Origin: CAVYYW01 sp963772845
GTDB taxonomy: Bacteria > Bacillota > Bacilli > Bacillales > Sporolactobacillaceae
Length of the DNA stretch: 64,000 nucleotides
NCBI GenBank assembly: GCA_963772845.1
Contig: CAVYYW010000014.1
Location: forward strand, 558,001-622,000
Direction of reading: 5' to 3'
How positions within the stretch are numbered: position 1 is the first letter of the stretch; every line of letters starts with the position of its first letter. This document shows, piece after piece, positions 33,832 through 42,116 of the stretch. Below the pieces are notes generated by a model, which was not told the origin of the DNA, searched no databases, and saw nothing but the letters and a program-made list of their open reading frames with translations. A program made the position numbers and the translations under genes.

Positions 33832-34506
33832 GTGGCAGTAAAAAGTGAAAAAGCTTTAGTTCGAGAAAAAATTGCGAGACGTGCCGAAAAAGAAATAAAA
33901 GATGGGTATTACGTTAACCTCGGGATAGGGATGCCAACTATGGTAGCAAACTATATTTCAGATAATAAAGAAATCGTCCTTCAGTCTGAAAATGGTCTGC
34001 TGGGCATTGGCCCATATCCAGGTAAGGACGAGGTTGACCCTGATTTAATTAATGCAGGCAAAGAAACCGTCACGGCCTCAAAAGGTGCCGCCTATTTCAG
34101 CAGCGCAGAATCGTTTGCCATGATCCGCGGCGGTCATATTGATCTGGCTATTCTAGGAGGCATGGAGGTTTCTGCAAACGGAGACCTGGCAAACTGGATG
34201 ATTCCAGGCAAAATGATAAAAGGCATGGGTGGCGCGATGGATTTAGTGCATGGTGCCCGCCGTATCATCGTTATCATGGATCACGTTAATAAACACGGGG
34301 AATCAAAAATATTGAATCACTGTTCTCTTCCATTGACAGGCAAAGGGGTGGTCGACCGCATCATCACGGATCGTGCCGTTATCGATGTTACCGATTCTGG
34401 ACTTGTTTTAAAAGAGGTTGCAAAAGGGTTCACTCCGGAGGACATCATTCAGTCAACAGAACCGTCACTTGACGTTTCAGATCACGTAATTCTTGATGCC
34501 TTTTAA
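33832..34506 (+). CDS. scoB: CoA transferase subunit B (succinyl-CoA:3-ketoacid type)
   Basis: ScoB carries the catalytic residue: Glu53 in VLQSENGLLGIGP forms the thioester intermediate. The 224-residue protein also has the NLGIGMPT loop (residues about 29-36), GGHIDLAILGGMEV and the closing GVVDRIITDRAVIDV. It starts at GTG after GAGGAGGGG. It forms a heterodimer with ScoA, encoded just before it. The second thiolase gene follows after 46 bases with AAGGTGGG as ribosome binding site. Confidence 0.91.
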   Translation: MAVKSEKALVREKIARRAEKEIKDGYYVNLGIGMPTMVANYISDNKEIVLQSENGLLGIGPYPGKDEVDPDLINAGKETVTASKGAAYFSSAESFAMIRGGHIDLAILGGMEVSANGDLANWMIPGKMIKGMGGAMDLVHGARRIIVIMDHVNKHGESKILNHCSLPLTGKGVVDRIITDRAVIDVTDSGLVLKEVAKGFTPEDIIQSTEPSLDVSDHVILDAF

Positions 34507-34552
34507 CTTAAATTAAGTGAGAGATTAAGAGATTTGAGAAGGTGGGAAAAGA

Positions 34553-35722
34553 ATGACAGGTGTTTATATTATCGAAGGAGCTAGAACACCATTCGGCAGC
34601 TTCCTAGGTGGGTTAAAACAGATTAATAGCACAAAACTTGGCGTGGCAGCCTCTAGGGATGCCATTCAAAAGGCTGGGGTGCCTGCTGAATCAATTGAAC
34701 AGGTCGTATTTGGCAATGTCATTCACTCCAGTGCTGAGGCAGCGTATTTGGCAAGACACATTGGTCTTTACTCAGGTGTTCCTCTCGAAGTGCCTGCACT
34801 TACCGTTAACCGTTTATGCGGTTCGGGAATGCAAGCGGTAGTTTCAGCTGCGCAAAGCTTGATGCTGAAAGAGGCGGACAGCGCTTTGGCTGGAGGAGCC
34901 GATAATATGTCAATGAGCCCGCATGCCGATTTCAAAACCAGAGCCAATGGTGCCAAGATGGGAAGTATTAACTTGGAGGACATGCTCTTGAATACATTAA
35001 CAGATGCCTATACCGGAAAAGGTATGGGTATCACCGCAGAAAACCTTTCGAAAAAATATGAAATCACGAGAGAAGAACAGGATGAATATGCGGCATTAAG
35101 TCATACAAGAGCAGCTGAAGCAAGAGAAACCGGGCGCTTTCAGTCTGAAATAACAGCCATTGAGACAAAAAAAGGCCATATTAAAGATGATGAGCATATC
35201 AGACCAGGCACAACGGCAGAGTCCTTAAGTGCGCTTCGGCCAAGCTTCCTTCAGCAGGGGACTGTTACGGCAGGAAATGCCAGCGGAATTAATGATGGGG
35301 CTGCCGCACTTGTCATTGGTAATGAGTCTTATATAACAAAACATCAAACAAAACCTCTAGCAGAGATTATCTCCTGGTCGGTATGCGGTGTGGATCCATC
35401 GATAATGGGGATTGGACCAGCGCCTGCCATCCGTCAAGCTCTAAAGCGTGCGAATCTAACTTTGGGAGAAATGGATTTAATTGAAGTTAATGAAGCCTTT
35501 TCGGCGCAGTATCTTGCCGTGGAAAAAGAATTAGGACTAGACCGCAGCAAAACAAATGTAAATGGGGGAGCCATTGCACTTGGACACCCTGTAGGGGCAA
35601 GCGGTGCCAGACTGTTGTTAACATTGGGTTACGAACTTAAAAAAAGAAATTTGAAATATGGCATTGCCAGCCTCTGTATTGGCGGAGGACAGGGTATTGC
35701 AATGGTCATAAAAAGTGTATAG
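34553..35722 (+). CDS. Acetyl-CoA C-acetyltransferase (thiolase II), second copy
   Basis: This 389-residue thiolase has catalytic Cys89 (NRLCGSGMQAV), His345 (NGGAIALGHPVGASG) and Cys375 (SLCIGGGQG). The substrate-loop region has MSMSPH where the first copy has MTQAPY, so the two enzymes may prefer different acyl chains. It closes the acetoacetate operon. The first copy shows the same overall size and motifs; the two are paralogues, not a recent duplication, as they differ throughout. Confidence 0.92.
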   Translation: MTGVYIIEGARTPFGSFLGGLKQINSTKLGVAASRDAIQKAGVPAESIEQVVFGNVIHSSAEAAYLARHIGLYSGVPLEVPALTVNRLCGSGMQAVVSAAQSLMLKEADSALAGGADNMSMSPHADFKTRANGAKMGSINLEDMLLNTLTDAYTGKGMGITAENLSKKYEITREEQDEYAALSHTRAAEARETGRFQSEITAIETKKGHIKDDEHIRPGTTAESLSALRPSFLQQGTVTAGNASGINDGAAALVIGNESYITKHQTKPLAEIISWSVCGVDPSIMGIGPAPAIRQALKRANLTLGEMDLIEVNEAFSAQYLAVEKELGLDRSKTNVNGGAIALGHPVGASGARLLLTLGYELKKRNLKYGIASLCIGGGQGIAMVIKSV

Positions 35723-35733
35723 AACATAAGAAA

Positions 35734-35763
35734 GGGTGCCAGCTCCATAAAGGACTGGCACCC
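35734..35763. terminator. Terminator-like hairpin between convergent genes
   Basis: GGGTGCCAG pairs perfectly with CTGGCACCC. The following T-run is poor on the plus strand, while the minus side is A/T-rich. Confidence 0.65.
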
Positions 35764-35787
35764 CTATTAAGTTAAATTGAACGAATG

Positions 35788-36702
35788 TTAAATCCTGTGC
35801 TGCTCGTAACGGCTTGCTTTTGTTGCTTTCTGAAGCTGGCTGTATTCCTCTTCTGTCATCATTTTGGAAGAGCCGAGTGCACAATTTTCTTTTAATTGAG
35901 ACAGCCTGCTTGCTCCAGGAATAATCGACTTGACTGCAGGATGCTGCAAGACATACTGCATTGCGGTATGGGCTCTGCTTCGATTATTTCCGGAACTTTC
36001 ATCCATGGCTCTGAGCACATTCATTACCTCGTCTTTACTGTAATCGAGATAGCCTTTATCGGTTAGCTTTTTCTCCCCGCTTTCAGTCAGCAGCCCTTTA
36101 GCAACAGGTCCTCTCACAATAGCGCCGACATCATGGGATTCGAGCATGTCGAGGACATTCTCTTCAGGTCTTCGGTCCAACAGGCTGTACTGTGTCAGCA
36201 CGCTGACGATTGAGGATCTTTCCAAGTATTCGCTAATCACGTTTGGCCGGATTGAACTGATGCCGTAATAGCGGATCAACCCTTCTTTCTTCAGCTCATC
36301 TAAAGCCTCTATCGTTTCATCAATTGGATCATCGATCGTCCCGCCATGCAGCTGATACAAGTCAACGTAATCTGTTCCAAGGCGCTTCAGACTGTTTTTT
36401 AAAGCTTGTTTTATGTATTTCTTTGAAGGGTCCCAATACCAGCCTTCCTTGCCGGGTTCCCAATGGTTTCCGCCTTTTGTTGTAATAATCGCCTCATTTC
36501 TGCGACCTTTCAGTGCTTTTCCTAGAACTTCTTCAATTCTGCCAAAATCATACACGTCAGCCGTGTCAAAGAAGTTAATGCCTTGTTCTAAAGCTTCATG
36601 GATGAGATGAACCGCTTCAGTCTCATCTTTTGGAAGAGACATCGTACCAAACCCCGTCTCGCTGATCAGAAGATCTGATTGACCCAATTTATTTTTCTTC
36701 AT
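35788..36702 (-). CDS. Aldo/keto reductase
   Basis: The 304-residue NADPH-dependent reductase shows the AKR tetrad region: FDTADVYDFG (Asp and Tyr), a Lys in IITTKGG and His in YQLHGG, followed by YYGISSIRPNV, and a C-terminal cofactor loop IPGASRLSQLKENC. Similar proteins in Bacillus (YqkF type) lie beside nudF, as here. GGAGGCGG precedes the ATG. The physiological substrate is unknown. It is divergent from nudF, with a 138-base gap between. Confidence 0.88.
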   Translation of the reverse strand: MKKNKLGQSDLLISETGFGTMSLPKDETEAVHLIHEALEQGINFFDTADVYDFGRIEEVLGKALKGRRNEAIITTKGGNHWEPGKEGWYWDPSKKYIKQALKNSLKRLGTDYVDLYQLHGGTIDDPIDETIEALDELKKEGLIRYYGISSIRPNVISEYLERSSIVSVLTQYSLLDRRPEENVLDMLESHDVGAIVRGPVAKGLLTESGEKKLTDKGYLDYSKDEVMNVLRAMDESSGNNRSRAHTAMQYVLQHPAVKSIIPGASRLSQLKENCALGSSKMMTEEEYSQLQKATKASRYEQHRI

Positions 36703-36840
36703 TATTTACCGCCTCCATTTCCTGTCTCTATTCCTTATACCCGACTTACAACTTGATTAAGCTAAAGGTACTCTGTAATTCAAAAAAATTAGGATTAGTG
36801 CTAGACTAATTTTATCAGAAAAGGATGGGGAGGTTGCAGC

Positions 36841-37392
36841 GTGTCAAATTTATATGAAAAAACTATAAAAGAAGAGCAAATATATAAAGGGAAAGTGATA
36901 GACCTTTCGATTGAAGATGTGGAGCTTCCTAATGGAAAGGTCAGCAAAAGGGAGATCGTGCGTCACCCAGGAGCCGTGGCTGTGATTGGATTAACCGAGG
37001 AAGACAAGCTTGTTCTTGTTAAACAGTTCAGAAAAGCTCTTGAAAAAACCATTTATGAAATACCAGCAGGGAAACTGGAGCAAGGGGAGGAGCCTCTTGA
37101 AAGCGCAAAACGGGAGCTAAAAGAGGAAACAGGCTATTCAGTTGAAAAGCTGACGCATCTGGTCTCATTTTACACTTCTCCAGGATTTGCGGATGAACTC
37201 GTTCATATTTATTTTGCAGACAACCTCATCAAAGGAGACCGTCAGCTGGATGATGATGAGTTTCTTGATAATGCAGAAGTAACAATAGAAGAAGCGCTTG
37301 AAATGATCGGTGATCAGCGGATTTATGATGCGAAAACGGTCTATGCCGTACAGTATCTGCAACTGCTGTATCATGCAGATAACAGGCTATGA
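36841..37392 (+). CDS. nudF: ADP-ribose pyrophosphatase (Nudix hydrolase)
   Basis: NudF splits ADP-ribose to AMP and ribose-5-phosphate. The Nudix box spans residues 77-99, starting at GKLEQGEE and ending RELKEETGY, with all metal-binding glutamates present; the proline 15-17 residues after it (FYTSPGF) is typical of ADP-ribose-specific enzymes. The 183-residue protein starts at GTG preceded by GGGGAGG. Its stop overlaps the ATG of the endonuclease Q gene (ATGA), showing coupling, as in B. subtilis yqkG-yqxK. Confidence 0.93.
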   Translation: MSNLYEKTIKEEQIYKGKVIDLSIEDVELPNGKVSKREIVRHPGAVAVIGLTEEDKLVLVKQFRKALEKTIYEIPAGKLEQGEEPLESAKRELKEETGYSVEKLTHLVSFYTSPGFADELVHIYFADNLIKGDRQLDDDEFLDNAEVTIEEALEMIGDQRIYDAKTVYAVQYLQLLYHADNRL

Positions 37393-38591
37393 AAATGCCA
37401 GAGTACTTCGTTGATCTTCATATTCATATAGGGCGAAGTCCCGAGAACCGGCCGATAAAAATTACAGGGTCAAAAACGTTAACAATTGATAATATCCTTA
37501 CAGAAGCTTCAGAAAGAAAGGGCATCGACATGATCGGCGTCATCGATGCGCACGTTCCGGAAGTGCTTGATCATTTGGAGAGCCGCATTGAAAAAGGTGA
37601 AATGACCGAAGATCCTGAAGGTGGCATCCATTTTAAGAATACGACGCTTATTCTAGGAACAGAGATTGAAGTGAAAGATGACTCCATGCAGGGGCCGGCA
37701 CATGTTCTGGCCTATATGCCCGATATCCGTTCAATGAGGCACTTCAGCAGATGGCTTTCCATGCATATGACCAATATTCATTTAAGCACCCAGCGTTTCT
37801 TTGGATCGGCTGCACTTTTGCAGAAAAAGGTAAAAGAATTTAACGGGTTATTTATTGTTGCTCACATCTTCACTCCTTTTAAAGGGATTTATGGGACAGG
37901 TGTCAAAAAATCAATAACGGAGGCCCTCGATCCGAGCTTAATAGACGCTGTAGAGCTTGGGTTAAGCGCAGATACCGAGATGGCGGTGCAACTCTCAGAT
38001 CTGAAGAATTACACATTCACCACAAATTCAGACGCACATTCCTTAGCTAAAATCGGTAGGGAATATCAGGTGATTAAGATGGGTGGTCCGACTTTTAGTG
38101 AATTAGGTAAAGCGTTGAAAAAAGAACATGGCCGGCACATAAAATCAAATTATGGGTTGAATCCAAAACTGGGTAAATACCATCACACCTGTTGTGCCAA
38201 GTGTCTATCCCCCCTTATGGATACCAATCACAGGATGGTATGTCCTGTTTGTGGAAATAAGCGAGTGATCAAAGGCGTTTTCAACAGACTGCAGGAATTA
38301 AAAGATCAGTTAGGTGAGCAGGCTTTGAAAACAAGACCGATATATGTTCACCAAGTTCCATTAGAATTTATTCCGAAGCTTGGACCCAAAACATTGAACC
38401 GATTGCTTGACCATTTTGGTACTGAAATGAATATTTTGCATGATGTGCCTCTCGCAGCACTAAAAGAGGCTGCATCTGAATCTATTGCACAGTATATCTA
38501 CCAGGCAAGAAGGGGCGAGCTATCTTTAACAGCCGGAGGTGCGGGAAAATACGGCCGGGTTGATGCTGACGATCCGAATCCATCGTCATAG
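37389..38591 (+). CDS. Endonuclease Q family PHP nuclease (YqxK-like)
   Basis: EndoQ cuts 5' of deaminated bases and abasic sites and was found in Thermococcales and some Bacillus. This 400-residue protein has the PHP metal motif DLHIHIG (His11 and His13), DAHVPE, GTEIEV, a further HIFTPF and a TNSDAHS near residue 217. A zinc-ribbon with CCAKC and CPVC pairs lies near residues 263-283, and the C-terminal helix-hairpin-helix IPKLGPKTLNRLLDHFG probably binds DNA. Translational coupling to nudF fits nucleotide and DNA sanitation. All expected metal ligands are visible. Confidence 0.88.
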   Translation: MKMPEYFVDLHIHIGRSPENRPIKITGSKTLTIDNILTEASERKGIDMIGVIDAHVPEVLDHLESRIEKGEMTEDPEGGIHFKNTTLILGTEIEVKDDSMQGPAHVLAYMPDIRSMRHFSRWLSMHMTNIHLSTQRFFGSAALLQKKVKEFNGLFIVAHIFTPFKGIYGTGVKKSITEALDPSLIDAVELGLSADTEMAVQLSDLKNYTFTTNSDAHSLAKIGREYQVIKMGGPTFSELGKALKKEHGRHIKSNYGLNPKLGKYHHTCCAKCLSPLMDTNHRMVCPVCGNKRVIKGVFNRLQELKDQLGEQALKTRPIYVHQVPLEFIPKLGPKTLNRLLDHFGTEMNILHDVPLAALKEAASESIAQYIYQARRGELSLTAGGAGKYGRVDADDPNPSS

Positions 38592-38613
38592 ATTCTGTCC
38601 TCTCTCATAGACT
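38586..38613 (+). promoter_or_regulatory. SigE-like promoter for spoIIM
   Basis: TCATAGA (-35) and CATAGACT (-10) are separated by 13 bases and resemble the SigE consensus KMATATT/CATACAHT. The same -10 octamer and spacing occur before dacB. spoIIM is SigE-dependent in B. subtilis. Confidence 0.6.
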
Positions 38614-38643
38614 TAAATAGGTCTATTATGAGGAGAGGTAAAC

Positions 38644-39270
38644 ATGATAAATAGTATCTATCAGCCGCTAAACCGCCATTTTCAAGATAACCGTTCGATC
38701 TATTTTTTTATGATCGGTTTATTTGGAATGGGGCTTCTTTTTGGAGCGATTGTTGTCAATGCTTTGCCCTTAGGCATTAAGCATGATCTGCAAACCTATC
38801 TTAACCGTTTTTTTGAGGACATGGCTTCAGGAAAGGATCTTGACTCACGCCTTATGTTTTCAGAACGGGCTGGCTATTATATTAAATATGTTTTGTTTAT
38901 ATGGGTTTTGGGTTTTACAATTATTGGTCTGCCAATCATTTTTATTTTGATGTTTTTAAAAGGGTTCGTCATGGGTTTTACGATTGGATTCCTAGTAAGT
39001 GAAATCCATCTAAAAGGGTTTGGACTTGCCTTAGCGGCTTTATTTCCATCGAATTTGTTTATTGTTCCGCTCTATATAATCATGGCAACCGTTTCATCGG
39101 CGTTTTCTTTGCGGCTCTTTAAACAGTTGAATACGTCTCAAAAAACCAAGTTGTTTCCATACGTACAAAAATATTTTTTGCTATTAATAGTCGCTATTGC
39201 TTTGTGTTGTCTTATTGGACTGTTTGAAGCGCATGTAACCCCTGTTTTTATTCATGCTTTCGCAAAATAA
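38644..39270 (+). CDS. spoIIM: Stage II sporulation protein M
   Basis: SpoIIM is part of the mother-cell DMP complex (SpoIID, SpoIIM, SpoIIP) that drives septal peptidoglycan removal and engulfment. The 208-residue protein has five or so membrane helices, the first at about residues 21-42. Family stretches are MGLLFGAIVVN, a soluble loop with DMASGKDLD, FLKGFVMGFTIGFL and FPSNLFIVPLYII. GAGGAGAGG precedes the ATG. It lies between the nudF-endoQ pair and fur, as in B. subtilis. Topology places most loops outside. Confidence 0.92.
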   Translation: MINSIYQPLNRHFQDNRSIYFFMIGLFGMGLLFGAIVVNALPLGIKHDLQTYLNRFFEDMASGKDLDSRLMFSERAGYYIKYVLFIWVLGFTIIGLPIIFILMFLKGFVMGFTIGFLVSEIHLKGFGLALAALFPSNLFIVPLYIIMATVSSAFSLRLFKQLNTSQKTKLFPYVQKYFLLLIVAIALCCLIGLFEAHVTPVFIHAFAK

Positions 39271-39309
39271 ATTTTGGCCATTATTATTTCTTTGTAATTA
39301 TTATAAATT

Positions 39310-39325
39310 ACTAATTATAATTAGT
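39310..39325 (+). promoter_or_regulatory. 16-bp palindromic operator upstream of fur
   Basis: ACTAATTATAATTAGT is perfectly self-complementary and sits five bases before the -35 box. It resembles Fur/PerR-type boxes (AATTATAATT core) but is not a full match to either consensus. Confidence 0.5.
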
Positions 39326-39330
39326 GTAAT

Positions 39331-39359
39331 TTGACACCGCTTCTTGCAAGGATTATAAT
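39331..39359 (+). promoter_or_regulatory. Consensus SigA promoter of fur
   Basis: TTGACA at 39331-39336 and TATAAT at 39354-39359 are separated by exactly 17 bases: both boxes match the vegetative consensus at all positions. Confidence 0.88.
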
Positions 39360-39391
39360 ATTTTTGTGATGCTTGCAAGGGGGGAACGGGT

Positions 39392-39853
39392 ATGGAAGAC
39401 CGGATTGACCGGATTAAGAAAAACTTGCACTCTCAAAAATATAAACTGACTCCCCAAAGGGAAGCAACGGTTAGAGTCCTGCTCGAAAATGAGGAGGATC
39501 ATTTAAGCGCTGAAGATGTCTATCTTCTCGTTAAAGACAAAGCCCCTGAAATAGGACTTGCAACGGTTTATCGGACATTAGAGCTTTTAAATGAATTAAA
39601 AGTGGTCGATAAGATTAATTTTGGTGATGGGGTCTCCCGCTATGATTTAAGGCAGGAAGGTGCCGTGCATTTTCATCATCATCTCGTCTGTATAGAGTGC
39701 GGAGCGGTTGATGAAATTCAGGAGGACCTGCTTGGCGATGTGGAAAAAGTCGTCGAACGTGATTGGAAGTTTAAGATTAAGGATCACCGCTTAACCTTTC
39801 ATGGCATTTGCTATCGCTGCCAGGCAAAAAGAGAGATCGATTCTGACTTATAA
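39392..39853 (+). CDS. fur: Fur-family metalloregulator (ferric uptake regulator)
   Basis: The 153-residue regulator has the winged-helix N-terminal domain with LTPQREATVRVL and the recognition segment GLATVYRTLELL, a metal-site region HFHHHLVCIECGAVDEI, and the structural zinc cysteine pairs C-x2-C (CIEC) and C-x2-C (CYRC). Length and YqkL/Fur-type position between spoIIM and xerD suit true Fur; PerR or Zur are less likely because the PerR-specific context is not seen here. It starts at ATG after AAGGGGGG. Its promoter has a palindrome that suggests regulation by a Fur/PerR-like protein. Confidence 0.9.
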   Translation: MEDRIDRIKKNLHSQKYKLTPQREATVRVLLENEEDHLSAEDVYLLVKDKAPEIGLATVYRTLELLNELKVVDKINFGDGVSRYDLRQEGAVHFHHHLVCIECGAVDEIQEDLLGDVEKVVERDWKFKIKDHRLTFHGICYRCQAKREIDSDL

Positions 39854-39862
39854 ATGTGCAGG

Positions 39863-39890
39863 CCTTTTCCACTAAAGGAGAAGGTTTTTT
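39863..39890 (+). terminator. Rho-independent terminator of fur
   Basis: CCTTTTCC pairs with GGAGAAGG (one G-T pair), followed by TTTTTT. Confidence 0.78.
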
Positions 39891-39987
39891 AATACGTTTA
39901 GCGAAAATCTCCCATTAGGACTTTTCATCTATGAGGATGTTGGATAATTAAAAAATTTCTTTTAATAGAAAGAAATGGGGAATAGCG

Positions 39988-40884
39988 ATGATGAAAGATC
40001 AAATTGATGATTTTATTCATTATCTAAATGTGGAAAGAGGCTTATCCAAAAACACTGTGGAATCTTACAAAAGAGACTTGGCTCAATATATGGCTTTTTT
40101 AATAGACAAGGAGGCAATAACGGGCTGGGATGAGGTGCAGAGGGCTGCTATCTCTAAATTTCTTTATTATTTAAAAGACAGCGGCAAAGCTTCTTCAACA
40201 CTTGCTAGACAGACGGCTAGCCTTCGCAGTTTTCATCAGTTTCTTTTGAGAGAGCAGATTGTTTCGACGGACCCGTCCCATCATATTGGTATTCCTAAGC
40301 TGGAACGTCGCTTGCCGAAGGTGCTGACGATTCAAGATGTGGAATCTTTGCTCGATGCAAGGGAAACCCGGACAGCATATGGCAAAAGAGATTATGCCAT
40401 GCTGGAAGTTCTTTACGCTACAGGCATCCGAGTCACTGAGCTTGTATCTTTAAATCTTGACGATGTACATATAACAATGGGCTTTTTGAGATGTCTTGGT
40501 AAGGGTAATAAAGAAAGGATCATTCCTTTAGGGGAACTAGCGATTAAAGCTGTTGAAGATTATATAAGCAATGGTCGAGCTGGACTTGAAAGAAAAGGGA
40601 ATAAAGAGCCGGCATTATTTTTAAATCATCATGGCAAAAGACTGTCACGGCAGGGATTTTGGAAAATATTGAAAAAACTCGGTTTAAAAGCAGGTATCAA
40701 TAAACCGATGTCCCCACATACTTTGAGACATTCCTTTGCTACGCACTTACTTGAAAACGGGGCTGATCTGCGAGCCGTTCAGGAAATGCTAGGTCATTCG
40801 GATATCTCGACGACCCAAATTTACACACATGTAACCAATACCCGATTAAAGGATGTATATAAAACCTATCATCCAAGAGCTTAA
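39988..40884 (+). CDS. xerD: Site-specific tyrosine recombinase XerD
   Basis: XerD with its partner (CodV/XerC) resolves chromosome dimers at dif. The 298-residue protein has the N-terminal SAM-like core-binding domain with GLSKNTVESYKRDL and the full catalytic set: Arg148 (ATGIRVTEL), Lys172 (LGKGNKERIIP), His244 and Arg247 (SPHTLRHSF), His270 (MLGHSDIS) and nucleophile Tyr279 (TTQIYTHV). It directly follows fur and precedes deoB as in B. subtilis (ripX). Length is typical. Confidence 0.95.
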   Translation: MMKDQIDDFIHYLNVERGLSKNTVESYKRDLAQYMAFLIDKEAITGWDEVQRAAISKFLYYLKDSGKASSTLARQTASLRSFHQFLLREQIVSTDPSHHIGIPKLERRLPKVLTIQDVESLLDARETRTAYGKRDYAMLEVLYATGIRVTELVSLNLDDVHITMGFLRCLGKGNKERIIPLGELAIKAVEDYISNGRAGLERKGNKEPALFLNHHGKRLSRQGFWKILKKLGLKAGINKPMSPHTLRHSFATHLLENGADLRAVQEMLGHSDISTTQIYTHVTNTRLKDVYKTYHPRA

Positions 40885-40910
40885 TCCAAAAATTAATGGA
40901 GGCGTTTAAT

Positions 40911-42098
40911 ATGAGTCATCAATCGTTTAAAAGATTGTTTTTAATTGTGCTCGATTCTGTTGGAATCGGTGAGGCACCGGATGCAGAAAAATTCGGCGAT
41001 TTAAATGCAGATACACTTGGGCATATCGCAGAACAAATGGGAGGGCTCAATCTCCCCAATTTGGAATCCTTCGGTCTGGGAAACATACGTAGTGATATTA
41101 AAGGAGTTAGTTCTGTTGCCTCACCAAAAGCATACTATGGCAGGATGCAGGAAGCTTCAAATGGAAAAGATACAATGACAGGACATTGGGAAATAATGGG
41201 TTTGAATATTGACACACCATTCATCACCTTTCCTGACGGTTTCCCGGATGAACTTATTCAGGAGCTGGAGGCTAAGACCGGCCGTAAAATAGTAGGTAAT
41301 AAACCGGCTTCAGGCACTGAAATTCTAGATGAACTTGGTGAACATCAGATGCAGACTGGAGACTTGATTGTATACACCTCAGCTGACTCCGTCCTTCAAA
41401 TTGCAGCGCATGAGGAGATTATCCCTTTGAAAGAGCTGTACGATATTTGTGAAACGGCAAGAAAACTAACAATGGATGATAAATTCAGAGTTGGCCGTGT
41501 AATTGCCAGACCCTATATCGGAGAGCCCGGTCATTTTGAAAGAACGCCGAATCGTCACGATTATGCTTTAAAACCTTCTGGACACACCGTCATGAATGAA
41601 TTGAAGGATCATAAATTCGATGTTATTGCACTCGGCAAAATCAATGATATATATGATGGAGAAGGCGTAACCGAAGCGGTTCGTACGCAGGATAACATGG
41701 ACGGTGTCGATCAGATGCTGAAAATTATGGACAAGCCATTTAACGGACTGTCTTTTCTTAATCTGGTGGATTTTGATGCGAAATATGGTCACCGAAGAGA
41801 TCCAAAGGGATATGGCGAGGCTTTGGAAGCCTTCGACAAAAGACTTCCTGAGATTCTTGAAAAGATGGAAGCTGAGGACTGTTTGATAATCACTGCCGAT
41901 CATGGAAATGATCCAACATACTCCGGTACAGACCATACGCGTGAATTTGTCCCGCTATTTGTTTATTTTAAAGATATTGAAGAAGGCAAAGCTCTGCCGC
42001 TTAGAAAAACATTTGCAGATCTGGGTGCAACCGTCAGTGACAACTTTAATGTAGGACTTCCGGAATATGGGGAAAGCTTTCTTGACCAATTAAAATAG
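40911..42098 (+). CDS. deoB: Phosphopentomutase
   Basis: DeoB converts (deoxy)ribose-1-phosphate to the 5-phosphate, feeding nucleoside sugars into central metabolism. The 395-residue alkaline-phosphatase-fold enzyme has the metal ligand Asp15 (IVLDSVGIGEAPDA), the phosphorylated Thr in GKDTMTGHWEI, and the C-terminal metal cluster DHGNDPTYSGTDHTRE. I start at the ATG at 40911, which has TGGAGG in front; the upstream ATG at 40896 precedes that site. It heads the nucleoside salvage operon with pupG and pdp. Confidence 0.94.
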   Translation: MSHQSFKRLFLIVLDSVGIGEAPDAEKFGDLNADTLGHIAEQMGGLNLPNLESFGLGNIRSDIKGVSSVASPKAYYGRMQEASNGKDTMTGHWEIMGLNIDTPFITFPDGFPDELIQELEAKTGRKIVGNKPASGTEILDELGEHQMQTGDLIVYTSADSVLQIAAHEEIIPLKELYDICETARKLTMDDKFRVGRVIARPYIGEPGHFERTPNRHDYALKPSGHTVMNELKDHKFDVIALGKINDIYDGEGVTEAVRTQDNMDGVDQMLKIMDKPFNGLSFLNLVDFDAKYGHRRDPKGYGEALEAFDKRLPEILEKMEAEDCLIITADHGNDPTYSGTDHTREFVPLFVYFKDIEEGKALPLRKTFADLGATVSDNFNVGLPEYGESFLDQLK

Positions 42099-42116
42099 AA
42101 ATGAGGCTCAAATTCT

